A DNA stretch of 64,000 nt, from assembly GCA_964019135.1 (NCBI GenBank), contig OZ025263.1, positions 33,768,133-33,832,132 of the forward strand, in the 5' to 3' direction. A model generated the notes under the pieces. The model was not told the DNA's origin, did not search any database, and was given only the letters and a program-made list of their open reading frames with translations. Of the stretch, positions 24,216 through 36,800 are shown piece after piece; the first letter of the stretch is position 1; every line of letters begins with the position of its first letter. A program made the position numbers and the translations under genes. The stretch is from Arenicola marina (lineage: Eukaryota; Annelida; Polychaeta; Arenicolidae).

Positions 24216-26155
24216 ACGATTGTAGGGAGCGGAGCGGTCCGGGCGCTGTTCCCTTTATGCCTTGGTATTCACGACGAATCCTAGACATCTAGGTTCATCA
24301 GGATACTAAGCCCCAAGCCCCATGCCGACTGGCCGCCCTTCCTTTGCTTTCTTTTCACCACCGACCCAGGGAGGCAAGTTTCAAAGGCCTCGCTCCTGAC
24401 GGGAAAGGGGATTTGGCTCGCCTCTTGGCAGTCGAAATAGACCGGAAATTTGATTTGACCATTTGATTTTGTCATCGCCTCCGGACTGCATCGCATCGCC
24501 GGTCGAAACTGCTGTTTCTCTGCGTAGATGGCGCTGGGTTGCGTGTAGCGTATGGCGATTTTCAGTTTTTACGGTGTTCAGCAAGTCACGTGTTCTCGGG
24601 TGGCCTGGATAGACAGTTTTTCGTTTTTCGGCTCTAGTACTAATTATTGGCCGCTCTGGATGGGTGTGGGTGTGGATCGGGTCGTGAAATGGAGCTATAA
24701 AACCCTAGAGGGGAACACATATTATTTTTTTGTTGTTAAATTGGCTTGGAAAGAGCTGGACAAAAAACGCGTCCATATGCTGTCCAACACAATGTTTTCC
24801 GCCTCCTCATGTGAGTGCAGATTATACAGGCGTGATGACATTTTCTTGCCTCGTTGGCGACTTGTTAACTCTCAAATCCACATCTCGGCAGGCTCTTACA
24901 GCGCGGCTGTAAATTCATTTGACCGTGAAGAGGGGAAGTGAAAAAAACCTAAGCCCGTCCGCTGGACGTTTTTTGTCCCCCTGGCGAGGCCTTAGTTCGT
25001 GGGAGGAGGGGGGGGGGGGAGGGATTACCCAAGTTACAAATAGCATGCCTTTTTCTGCGTCTGTTCCGGGTAGGACATTACATAAGAGACTTAAACCCGT
25101 TACTACAGGATCCTCCGACTCGTCAAGTATAATTTGGTCCATTATGCATCATGTCGATGCCGTCGGAGATATGTGAGTGTGGCTGAAGTTCCAGATCCAC
25201 AGATATGGTCTCTGAGATAATGGCCCAGAATTCTATTCTTATGTAACAACGACAACTTTTACACTTACGGATTGCGCACACTCTCTCAAATCGCTGAAAA
25301 TATCATCTAACCCTAAGAAGCACAACTACCCATTAACCCTAATGGACACAACAACCCTTCAAACATGAAGCGCAAGTACATGTCATGCCCCGTGACACTG
25401 AATGGAAACCCACACCTTGCTTTGACCTGAAAGGGATAACAACCCTTTACCCCAGACCGAGTGTGGCTCAACCCTCCTTCTACTCGGCCGACAAGGAAGG
25501 AACTGCCACCCTATAACGACCCCCCCCCCCATTTCCCCTTTTTCGCCCCACGCTTCCACCCCCCCCCCCCCCCCAGTCCCCACGTCGACCCCTCCCCCTG
25601 GGACAAACACACAGCCACACTTCCTACTACATCACACCTAAACACGCCTTACCCATTCCCGGGTTTGACGTAGGTCCTCTCGCCTCACGCCTTTTTCTCC
25701 GGTCCCCTCCTGTAATTGGCTTGCGGATTCGCCATCTTTTCGCGGCTTTGTTGCCCGGATTAAAGGCGCAGTCCACTCGCCGCGTGCGGCGTGCGCAACA
25801 CTCTCTTCCCATCATGCACGGCGTGGCTTTCCTGTCGTCTGGGCCGGCCGTGTGGTGGCGCTTTTTACCGGAGAAATGATGGAGGGGATGGGGGAAGGGA
25901 AGGGAAGGGAATGGGTGGTGGCGGTGCTGGTGGGGTTGGTTGTGGCGGTGGGTGGTGGGATTGGGAGTGGGTTGTAGTGGATGTGGGAGAGGATTACCAG
26001 ATGACTGGTCGAGTCTTTCATCAGCGAGGATTACTGTCGCCTCGACCGCGGACTTCATACGTCATATCCGTCGGGTTTGTTTCGCGCGACTCGTTATCTA
26101 CGCGGCAACGCTCTGGTCACGTGATTGATAGCTAGTTGGCGCCGAGAGTACACTG
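24216..26155. other. Noncoding stretch with C-runs
   Basis: C-runs near 25521-25530 and 25560-25574 and a GGTGGCGGTG-type patch near 25915-25965. A 129-codon plus-strand frame (24552-24941) shows no recognisable domain and no supporting splice or promoter signal, so it is not called. Confidence 0.4.
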
Positions 26156-26157
26156 TG

Positions 26158-26612
26158 CTGTTCACTATACCGTTCATTGTGCCGTTTAGTGTACCGTTCT
26201 GTGTACCGTTCAGTGTACCGTTCACTTTACCATTCGCTGTGCCATTCTCTGTTGTTCACTGTGCCGTTCACTGCACTGTTTACTATACTGTTTAATATGC
26301 TGTTTAGTGTACCGTTCTGTGTACCGTTCAGTGTGCCGTTCACTTTACCATTCGCTGTGCCATTCTCTGTTGTTCACTGCCGTTCACTGTGTCGTTCACT
26401 GTACCGTTTACTGTGCCGTTCACTGTGCCGTTCACTGCGCCGTTCACCTTACCATTCGCTGTCCCATTTCCTGTTGTTCACTGCCGTTTACTGTGCCGTT
26501 CACTGTGCCTTTCACTGTGCCGTTCACTGTGCCGTTCACTGTGCCGTTCACTGCGCCGATCACTATATCGTTCACTGTGCCGTTCACTGTGCCGTTCACT
26601 CTGTATACTTTC
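26158..26612. repeat. 12-bp minisatellite CCGTTCACTGTG
   Basis: About 38 units of CCGTTCACTGTG and variants (CATTCGCTGTGC, GTTTACTGTGC). A larger block containing CATTCGCTGTGCCATTCTCT is repeated near 26229 and 26350. The unit is a multiple of three, so CRSLCRSL and VHCAVHCA-type frames result; these are not proteins. Confidence 0.92.
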
Positions 26613-27295
26613 TGTGGCGGATGTTACTTCACAGGGATGGTCAAGGGATTGTTACCCTGTTCACACCGCGAGAAGTCTCCTTACTCAGCGTAGATGGTTA
26701 TTGTTGGACGCGGCTGCACGACTCCCACCTCCACTTTCCCAGTTTTTCGTCTAGGCCCCCCTCCCCCCCCCCCCCCCCACGCCCCGCACCCACCCCATGC
26801 TTTGTACCACAGGCCATTAGTCCACTGTGAGAGATGCAGTAGGCGCATCAAAGTAGTTTTCGGATATACAGCATCACAAAAGCCGCAAGGGGGGAGGGGG
26901 GGGGGTGCGGAGGGACGGGTAGGTGCGGATACGGGCCTTCATTAAAGGTCGCAGGGAGACCTATTTTGCGTCACTCGATTTCCAAGCAAAAAATATTACT
27001 GCTTGACCTTATCCCTGATCCCTCACCCCTACGATGATGAGAGGGAGAGCGGGAGGGAGGGGGTGAAGTGGGACTAGAGGGAAGGAGCGAAGGAGGGAGG
27101 GGAAGATGTGATGAACTAAACAAGTGCGATCCTATATTTTTATGTGAACCCGATGGCCTAAAGATCATCCTTGTGCGCGGCATGGGGGGCGTGGATCGGA
27201 TCGCCATGGAAGATCAAGTAACAGAGTTGGTTCGTGCTTCCTGATTCCTGGTGGCGATGGCGGAAGAGGCCCGTCAGCGTCATACCCCATGTAGT
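26613..27295. other. Noncoding, nothing recognised
   Basis: Contains a C-run at about 26765-26779 and a G-rich patch at about 26889-26910. No gene seen. Confidence 0.4.
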
Positions 27296-27298
27296 CTC

Positions 27299-30035
27299 AC
27301 CCTTCTACACGCCTCTCCCGCACGTCCTCACCCTTCTACACGCCTCTCCCCCACGTCCTCACCCTTCTACACGCCTCTCCCCCACGTCCTCACCCTTCTA
27401 CACGCCTCTGCCCCACGTCCTCACCCTTCTACACGCCTCTCCCCCACGTCCTCACCCTTCTACACGCCTCTCCCCCACGTCCTCACCCTTCTACACGCCT
27501 CTCCCCCACGTCCTCACCCTTCTACACGCCTCTCCCCCACGTCCTCACCCTTCTACACGCCTCTCCCCCACATCCTCACCCTTCTACACGCCTCTCCCCC
27601 ACGTCCTCACCCTTCTACAGGCCTCTCTCCCACGTCCTCACCCTTCTACACGCCTCTCTCCCACGTCCTCACCCTTCTACACGCCTCTCCCCCACGTCCT
27701 GACCCTTCTACACGCCTCTCCCCCACGTCCTCACCCTTCTACACGCCTCTCCCCCACATCCTCACCCTTCTACACGCCTCTCCCCCACGTCCTCACCCTT
27801 CTACACGCCTCTCCCCCACGTCCTCACCCTTCTACACGCCTCTCCCCCACGTACTCACCCTTCTACACGCCTCTCCCCTACGTCCTCACCCTTCTACACG
27901 CCTCTCCTCCACGTCATCACTCTTCTACACGTCTCTCCCCCACGTCCTCACCCTTCTACACGCCTCTCCCGCACGTCCTCACCCTTCTACGCGCCTCTCT
28001 CCCACGTCCTCACCCTTCTACGCGCCTCTCCCCCACGTCCTCACCCTTCTACACGCCTCTTCCCCACGTCCTCACCCTTCTACACGCCTCTCCCCCACAT
28101 CCTCACCCTTCTACACACCTCTCCTCTACGTCATCACCCTTCTACACGCCTCTCCCCCACGTCATCACCCTTCTACACGCCTCTCCCCCACGTCCTCACC
28201 CTTCTACACGCCTCTCCCCCACGTCCTCACCCTTCCACGCGCCTCTCTCCCACGTCCTCACCCTTCTACACGCCTCTCCCCCACGTCCTCACCCTTCTAC
28301 ACGCCTCTCCCCCACGTCCTCACCCTTCTACACGCCTCTCCCCCACGTCCTCACCCTTTTAACGCCTCTCCCCCACGTCCTCACCCTTCTACACGCCTCT
28401 CCCTCACATCCTCACCCTTCTACACGCCTCTCCCCCACGTCCTCACCCTTCTACACGCCTCTCTCCCACATCCTCACCTTTCTACACGCCTCTCCCCCAC
28501 GTCCTCACCCTTCTACACGCCTCTCCCCACGTCCTCACCCTTCTACACGCCTCTCCCCCACGTCATAACCCTTCTACACGCCTCTCCCCCACGTTCTCAC
28601 CCTTCTACACGCCTCTCCTCCACGTCATCACCCTTCTACACGCCTCTCCCCTACGTCCTCACCATTCTACACGCCCCTCCTCCACGTCATCACCCTTCTA
28701 CACGCCTCTCCCCCACGTCCTCACCCTTCTACACGCCTCTTCCCCACGTCCTCACCCTTCTACACGCCTCTCCTCTACGTCATCACCCTTCTACACGCCT
28801 CTCCCCCACGTCCTCACCCTTCTACACGCCTCTTCCCCACGTCCTCACCCTTCCACGCGCCTCTCTCCCACGTCCTCACCCTTCTACACGCCTCTCCCCC
28901 ATATCCTCACCCTTCTACACGCCTCTCCGCCACGTCCTCACCCTTCTACACGCCTCCCCCCCACATCCTCACCCTTCTACACGCCTTTCCCCTACGTCCT
29001 CACCCTTCCACAGGCCTCTCTCCCACGTCCTCACCCTTCTACAGGCCTCTCTCCCACGTCCTCACCCTTCTACGCGCCTCTCCCCCACGTCCTCACCCTT
29101 CTACACGCCTCTCCCCCACGTCCTCACCCTTTTAACGCCTCTCCCCCACGTCCTCACCCTTCTACACGCCTCTCCCTCACATCCTCACCCTTCTACACGC
29201 CTCTCCCCCACATGCTCACCCTTCTACACGCCTCTCACCCACGTCCTCACCCTTCTACACGCCTCTCTCCCACGTCCTCATCCTTCTACGCGCCTCTCCC
29301 CCACGTCCTCACCCTTCTACACGCCTCTCCCCCACGTCCTCACCCTTCTACACGCCTCTCCCCCACGTCCTCACCCTTCTACACGCATCTCTCCCACGTC
29401 CTCACCCTTCTACGCGCCTCTCCCCCACGCCCTCACCTTTCTACACGCCTCTCCCCCACGTCCTCACCCTTCTACACGCCTCTCTCCCACGTCCTCACCC
29501 TTCTACGCGCCTCTCCCCCACATCCTCAACCTTCTACACGCCTCTCCCCCACGTCCTCACCCTTCTACACGCCTCTCCCCCACGTCCTCACCCTTCTACA
29601 CGCCTCTCCTGCACATCCTCACCCTTCTACACGCCTCTCTCCCACGTCCTCACCCTTCTACACGCCTCTCCCCCGCGTCCTCACCCTTCTACACGCCTCT
29701 CCCCCACGTCCTCACCCTTCTACACGCCTCTCCCCCACGTCCTCACCCTTCTACACGCCTCTCCCCCACGTCCTCACCCTTCTACACGCCTCTCTCCCAC
29801 ATCCTCACCCTTCTACACGCCTCACCCCCACGTCCTCACCCTTCTACACGCCTCCCCCCCCACATCCTCACCCTTCTACACGCCTCTGCCCCATGTCCTC
29901 ACCCTTCTACACGCCTCTCCCCCACGTCCTCACCCTTCTACACGCCTCTCCCCCACGTCCTCACCCTTCTACACGCCTCTCCCCCACGTCCTCACCCTTC
30001 TACACGCCTCTCCCCCACGTCCTCACCCTTCTGCC
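27299..30035. repeat. Large 31-bp minisatellite, about 88 copies
   Basis: A 31-bp unit, CACGTCCTCACCCTTCTACA followed by CGCCTCTCCCC, is repeated for 2.7 kb; a degenerate tail continues to about 30130. It lacks stops in all three plus-strand frames, and since 31 is not a multiple of three each frame cycles through a 31-residue repeat, producing false frames of up to 966 codons. Rare variants mark higher-order copying: the 2-bp-shorter unit CCCTTTTAACGCC at 28355-28364 recurs at 29128-29137, 773 bp later, which equals 25 units including one short one, and neighbouring variants match too. Confidence 0.97.
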
Positions 30036-30149
30036 CTTCGACACCCCCATACCCCGCGTCTTCCCTTCTGCCCCTCACCCTCATCCCCTCCTCCTCCCCC
30101 ACGTCCTCACCCTTCGACACCCTCTCCCCCCTCACCCCTCCCTCTGTAT

Positions 30150-30756
30150 AATGCCGCCCGCAGAGGTATAACACACTCAAGCTCCTCCCGTGAAATTCTC
30201 CGTTGAAAGCCCGCGGGGACCGAAATCAAGGTTATTGGGCAAATGGGACCGGTATATCTGCTTTGCGTGCGAAATTTGCTGGAATCAAGGCAGATTTATT
30301 CAGCAAAGTGCGGTAATCCTTTCATCCGTAATGGGAGAATTAGCCCCGTCGTTTCTAGTCACGTCTTCGGCCTAAATCGGATTTGGCGAGAGGGGCGAGA
30401 CGACTGGAGCCTTGCACGGGGCACTCATGATGATTTGTTGATTGCATTCCGGCTGGCGACACTACGTCGTCTGCATGACAATCAATGAAGGCGGGAGAAG
30501 CTGATGAAAGCGCGGGAAAACAAGAGACCTGACCGTATGAGGCGTGGACGCAGTACATCTCCTTCTGTTTCTCCAGCTACTTTCCCTCTCCACGTGAAGA
30601 TATCAGCCTGGGATTATATAGAAACGTCGCATCTTCTGTTTATGTCGCCGCCGATAGAGAGCTTCCTTTTATCCCTTCATAAAAAAGCGAGTTACGAACC
30701 TCGCATGGTAGTTTTTTCGATGGATTTCTAAACGTTGTATTTTTCTTTCTTTGCAG
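30150..30756. other. Flank upstream of semaphorin exon 1, no exon recognised
   Basis: No signal-peptide frame with a phase-1 donor was found here. Probably intron. A pyrimidine-rich acceptor tract ends at 30756. Confidence 0.4.
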
Positions 30757-30862
30757 ATTTGCTTCTAGATATTTCTATACGTGTTTATCATCACAACACC
30801 TCGCGAGATTACTCGAGATTAGTCGTAGACATTCCACGAAATCAGCTTATATTAGGGGCCAA
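30757..30862 (+). CDS. Semaphorin exon 1 seen: start of sema domain
   Basis: Acceptor TTTCTTTGCAG, donor GTAAGT. Begins inside a codon (two bases), so a coding exon ending in phase 1 lies upstream. Contains YSRLVVDIPRNQLILGAK, the first strand region of the sema propeller. Confidence 0.9.
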
Positions 30863-33800
30863 GTAAGTATTATTCGTATTCTCGGCCGTTTCTCGTCAAT
30901 AATCGCCATTGTGTTGGCCTAACAGTATGGCGATTTATTGGTCGAACACTATTCTTTACTCATAATATTATAAATATCCATCATTACTGTGGCATTTCTC
31001 GATGAAACATCGCATATGGAAAGCGCCCTCACCTCTACTACCCTATTTTAAAGATCGATGTATTATCGCCACGTAAAGAGGCTGAGCGAGCATATTATCA
31101 TTGTACATTATATAATAATCCACGACCGTTTTAATCTTCAGAAATCAATTACTTCGACTGGACGCGAAAAGTTTACGTTCGCTACAAACGGTTGAATGGA
31201 CGCCGAAGGAGATGGAGATGAAAGTATGTCAGGCCAAAGGTCAATCGTTGCAAGACTGTCAAAACTACATCCGGGTGTTGATACTGCAAGAGGACCAGAT
31301 CTTTGTGTGCGGCACGAGCGCCTTCTCCCCGCAGTGCTCATGGAGGCCCGTGAGTACTGAGCAATTATTATAAATATACGTATATACACTGCCATTTTTT
31401 ATACGTCCTTTAGTGAATTTCTGTTATCAAATATATCCTAATTATCGTTCATCGCTGTCGTTATGAGATGTTTGTTTTCATTTCCATTCAAGACAAGCTC
31501 ACACTTCCCACGGATTCAACTGTGTTATTTGTTACCTTAACTCAATCTGATACAAAAATATTTCTACAATTTTAGTCGTTAAGGAGTAGTCACTATTAAA
31601 GTTTGGTATAGAAGACGTACTGGTGAGTAAATTCGTCAGATTGCGTCAGTTGCAGCTACCTATTCATGCGCTTAGAACCTGACCGTCTGTATTATATTAT
31701 GGATAACACGTTAGAGCAACATTAACCTGATTATAATCTTATTAATATAACAGTTTTTACATATTGAAATTAAGACGTGTTTTTCTGCTTGTATCTGGTG
31801 CATAGGCCAATGACTTGGCGGTTGTGGACGCATGGATTCCCGGCGTCGCCAAGTGCCCGTATGACCCTCAGCATAACAACACAGCGGTGATGACGTCAGA
31901 GGGCAGTCTGTATAGCGCCACGGTCACGGACTTTACATCCAGGGACCCAGCGATCTACCGGATGCTGGGGCCGTCCAAGCCACTGCGCACTGTGCAGTAC
32001 AACTCCCGGTGGCTCAACGGTGAGGCAAATCAAGCCTTATATTGAAATAGGGCCGTCCCGATAGCTCAGTGGGTTGGAGGGCTCGCCCTGAGTGCTCTGG
32101 CCAACCGAGAGCCTAACGGCACGTGGATCGGTGGTTCGCGCCCCGCTGTGGTGATGCATGTCTGTATAATCGCAGGATAAAGTTCCCATGTCCTCCTTCG
32201 GAAAGAGTAGGCGGTTACCCCCCGGGGACATGGCTCCGCTCTTCCCTTCCTTGTCTCATTGACGCGATATATGCCCAGTGTAGGTTCAAGCGTCCTGAAT
32301 ATACAATCAACCTACAAATCGTATTCAAATCAATGAGGCACAGTTAGCAAGCAGGCAGAGCTGCAGGTCGCGGGTTCGATCCCAGGCACCTGCCTCTGGG
32401 GCAAGTTTCACCCCACCCCACCCATGGTCTGCCATGGTCAGCCTTCATGCGCACAAAAGCGGCATATCGTAAACGCAATTGCAATTAATATAATGAAGGC
32501 AATATTAATTAGTTGTCGTTGTCCTCTGTGCTGGTTGGTTCAATAGCTTAGCCTTAGCAGGGCGGATCTAGGAATTTGCATACGGGGGGGGGGGGGGGGT
32601 ACTCTCTGGCAACTTGCCACCGGGGGGAGGTGCTGTCTGAAAACTTGCGACGGCGCGGGGGGCTCGAAAAACCCTGCTTTTACGGTGTATGTTCAAGTTC
32701 CCAAGGGGGTGGGGGGGTGCAACCCCCTACCCACCCCCTAGATCCTGCGTAGTGCATAAGATAATGTAAGCAGCTTGACAATCGCATAACCTGACACTAT
32801 TAATGCAATCAGTATGTCCGTCTCTCATACATGTTTGCTTTCGATAATGTTAGTTACATATTAACTATTGCAGAACCCGAGTTTATATCTTCCTATGAGA
32901 TTGGGGACTTTATCTACTTCTTCTTCCGGGAATCTGCTGTGGAGTACATCAATTGCGGAAAGGTGAGGGCCATACAACCGAGTCTGTTACTATCGATACT
33001 TTGCTAATGTGGCAAAGAACCGATTTATGTATTCCTTAATTAAGCTCCGAACCTTTAGCCACCGCCTCCTTGTTGACCACTGCCTGTGGCAGTGTAGCGA
33101 GTGCGGCTTGTTAGATAACGAAGTCCACTTTGTGCTTGAATGTCGCTTGCACAATAATCTCAGGGAGAGCTTAATCCCACAGTATGTTTGGGGACTACCG
33201 GATAAACAAATTTTTTACCACTAGTCATGTCACAGAACCGGAAATTAAAGACCAGATTGTCTAAATTGGTTTATCTGGCCAGCAAGATGACAGAAGCTGA
33301 ATAGTGTATTAGTGTATTAATGTATGAACCCGCCACATGTCAGTGTGTTGCATTTTTTCAACACGAGGGCCTCGGGCTCTTTGGTGATTTGAAATACACT
33401 TCTTCATAACGGTTTAATAGTATAGACTTCATTGGTCGCTTTATTGGAGGACTTGCGAGGGTCCTCCTCTATCCCTTGTGACGTTACATTGATCTTGAGT
33501 GACCGCATTAATAATTGGGAACTCATTGTATTATTGAAGAGTTCATTTTATAAATATGCTACAAATGGCATCAATTAAGATACATGTATTTTCTGTTCTT
33601 TTTCCTACAGAATATTTACTCCCGGGTGGCTAGGATCTGTAAAGTAAGTACACATACAAATTGTCAAAGTAGTTCATCCACTTATTTTTCTTTGCGTTTT
33701 TGCGATGGGACGAAATGTTACATTGACGAAAGGCTAAACATTTAGTTCAATTTTGACAATTTGGGCAATTTGCGATAAAGAAAGAAGGCTTTCTTTATTG

Positions 33801-36800
33801 AAAACTGTATAATGAGTGATCATATATATATATAAGAGCTTGTCATTATCTTTGATTTTCAAGTGGAGACAATAGGCTGCAGTAAAAATAGCTCCTAGCT
33901 TTTGATACAGATAATAACTTATGGGTGTACAATTTCAGAGAGACACCGGCGGTAACTAATGGGTGTACAATTTCAGAGAGACACCGGCGGTAACTAATGG
34001 GTGTACAATTTCAGAGAGACACCGGCGGTAACTAATGGCTGTACAATTTCAGAGAGACACCGGCGGTAACTAATGGCTGTACAATTTCAGAGAGACACCG
34101 GCGGTAACTAATGGCTGTACAATTTCAGAGAGACACCGGCGGTAACTAATGGGTGTACAATTTCAGAGAGACACCGGCGGTAACTAATGGCTGTACAATT
34201 TCAGAGAGACACCGGCGGTAACTAATGGCTGTACAATTTCAGAGAGACACCGGCGGTAACTAATGGCTGTACAATTTCAGAGAGACACCGGCGGTAACTA
34301 ATGGCTGTACAATTTCAGAGAGACACCGGCGGTAACTAATGGCTGTACAATTTCAGAGAGACACCGGCGGTAACTAATGGCTGTACAATTTCAGAGAGAC
34401 ACCGGCGGTAACTAATGGCTGTACAATTTCAGAGAGACACCGGCGGTAACTAATGGCTGTACAATTTCAGAGAGACACCGGCGGTAACTTATGGGTGTAC
34501 AATTTCAGAGAGACACCGGCGGTAATTTATGGGTGTACAATTTCAGAGAGACACCGGCGGTAACTTTCTGTTGGAGGACAACTGGACGACGTTTGTCAAG
34601 GCGCGTCTAAACTGCTCGTTGCCAGGGAAATATCCGTTCTATTTCAATGAGATCCAGGCATCCTACTACCTAGAGGAGGAACACATGATCTACGCGGTGT
34701 TCACCACATCCCCGTGAGTTTGCGGTCTTTAAGCAAGTTTAGTGTTTAGCTTATCCTTGAATATAAGCATTAAAAACTGCCGTTGAAATACCCGATCGAC
34801 TGCCTCGATCCAAACCTGTGACGTCATTACATGTTGCGGTTCCAGACGGGGTGGAATTTCACTGAACCGGATCATTCCATTAGAAGGATGTGGCATGGAG
34901 AAGTTGGGCAGGATGGGTGGGGGGGAGGGGCGTGGGGAAGTGGAAGAGGGTGACGGGGAGAGGTCGTGGGAAAGTGGGGGAAGGTGGTGGGGGAGGGGGG
35001 GGGGGCGTGGGGGACGGTGGCGGGGGGAGGGGCGTGGGGAACGGTGGCGGGGGGAGGAGCGTGGAGAAGTGGGGGGTGGGTGGTAGGGCGAGAGGGAATC
35101 GCGAATGCCAAAAAAACAGCAAAACAAGTTCGAACATTTTAAACCGCGATTCAAGTTTGTATACATTTTATCGACAATATTCGCTTACAGGTAACAGATG
35201 TCGGGCAGGATGGTCATGAAGATTGTATATCTTGGGTCAACCCAACTTTGTGTAATGTTTGTTCTGCGTCTCCCTATGGCCCACCCATAGCGTTTCATCT
35301 GGATGTCAGGGGGCCGCCCAGGTAGCTCAGTGGGTTAGAGCGCTCGCCTTGAGTGTTCTGGCCACCTGAGAGCCTAACGGAACGAGGATCGGTGGTTCGA
35401 GCCCCGCTGTGGCCATGTCTTTGTGGTCGCAGGATAAAGATCCTATGTCCTTCTTCGCAATAAGTAGGGGGTTAACCCGGGGACATGGCTCCACTCCAGT
35501 GGTTAAAGCGTCCTGAATATACAACCAATCATCCGGATGTCATTGTCGATTAATAGCGCCCCGCAAGTGTTAATGTTACCCTTTAAGCCATTTGTACCGA
35601 CGGTAATACAATTTGAACTTATCTTACCCTGTATTATTTTTCAGAACCAGTATTTACGGCACAGCGATCTGTACCTTCAACATGAGCGCCTTCGACGAGT
35701 CGTTCAATGGTCCCTTCAAGTACCAAGAGGGGTCCCAGATGGCCTGGAGCCGAGTTCCCAACACCTCGCCCTTCCAGGTCAGAACTCGATCCAGATTGGT
35801 AACCAGGGGCCGGAACACTCTTGGTTAAGAGGGCGGGGGGATTTCCGATCTCTGCGATTGGCATCCAGATATTCTTGGAGGTTCGCGATTAGTTGTTGGC
35901 AAATCAAATTTTGGCGATCGTTATCCGTACAATTCCTGGTTCAACGCGGAAACCCTTTCCCTATGTACCGCCATCCGTTATAGCAGTCTGCGAGATTCGC
36001 GATTCAGAGGGGGTACCCCCCCCCCCACGCCGGATAAGGGGCATGCGTTTATAATGCGCCGTAAAGTCCGATGAAATCATCATCCGTTATGTACCCCTAG
36101 ATTTGTCGTTTTTATTTATTTACGTAACTACCCCAAGCACTCCATGCATCCCACAATCCTTGGAGGCAACCTAAGTACTTAACTAATCAAGGTACTACTG
36201 AGCGCAGGAATAAACATAACCCTTTCAAGCACGCAAACAATCTCCTCTCCCGTGTAAACCGATTGAAATTTTGGTCACAGATTTTACCATGATATTCATG
36301 CCTATTTGCCTCTTTCCGGTGACGACAGTGTGGTGGCCAGTCCGATGGTAAGCGTCCCCTTGAGAAGAGTTTCCCAAACACCACGCCCCGCCAGAGACTC
36401 CTTCTGGACGCACAGAAGTATCAAATCATGGACCAAGCGGTGGAACCCATTAACCAGCGCCCTCTACTGGTGGCGGAGAATGAACGGTACGAAACCAAAT
36501 TTGAAACGGCAAGCCCGAAAACGCAACTGAAAGCGGTTGTGTCGTAGGCCAACGTCTTATCCTAACACCTGTGCATTATGACTCTGGGAATGAGCGGTAC
36601 AGGACAGTGTCATTTAGAAAACAACCGTCCTTTGTTTCACTGATTGAATTAGTTTCTTTAGCCTCCAACATGTTTCGTAGAACTACAAGGTGTCTAAACG
36701 GGGGGTGGGGGGGGGGTCCAGTGTCCAGTGTCCGATTTTTCGCAATTCTCATTGTCGAATGTCGATTTTTCACGACGTCCCGTGCCGATTTTTGGCTAAG

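Noticed and set aside
23497-24288. 263-codon minus-strand frame with TFFYTQP repeats
   Set aside because: Translation of the 25/30-bp minisatellite.
24552-24941. 129-codon plus-strand frame
   Set aside because: No recognisable domain, conserved pattern or gene signal; length is possible by chance in 64 kb.
26177-26830. 217-codon frame with CRSLCRSL repeats
   Set aside because: Translation of a 12-bp tandem repeat.
27251-30151. 966-codon plus-strand open frame (and shorter overlapping ones)
   Set aside because: It is a translation of the 31-bp minisatellite; all three frames are open and the protein is only the cycling repeat.
30504-30731. Semaphorin first exon immediately upstream of exon 1
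   Set aside because: The frame has no signal peptide and no phase-1 donor.
35309-35412. tRNA gene
   Set aside because: Has A- and B-box-like motifs but no tRNA folding with a proper anticodon arm and acceptor stem; it is the head of a SINE with a target duplication.
36487-36540. Longer exon 8 using the 54 open bases beyond the donor
   Set aside because: It would end in a stop, and the join at 36486 to exon 9 restores the conserved RYTHIAVD stretch.
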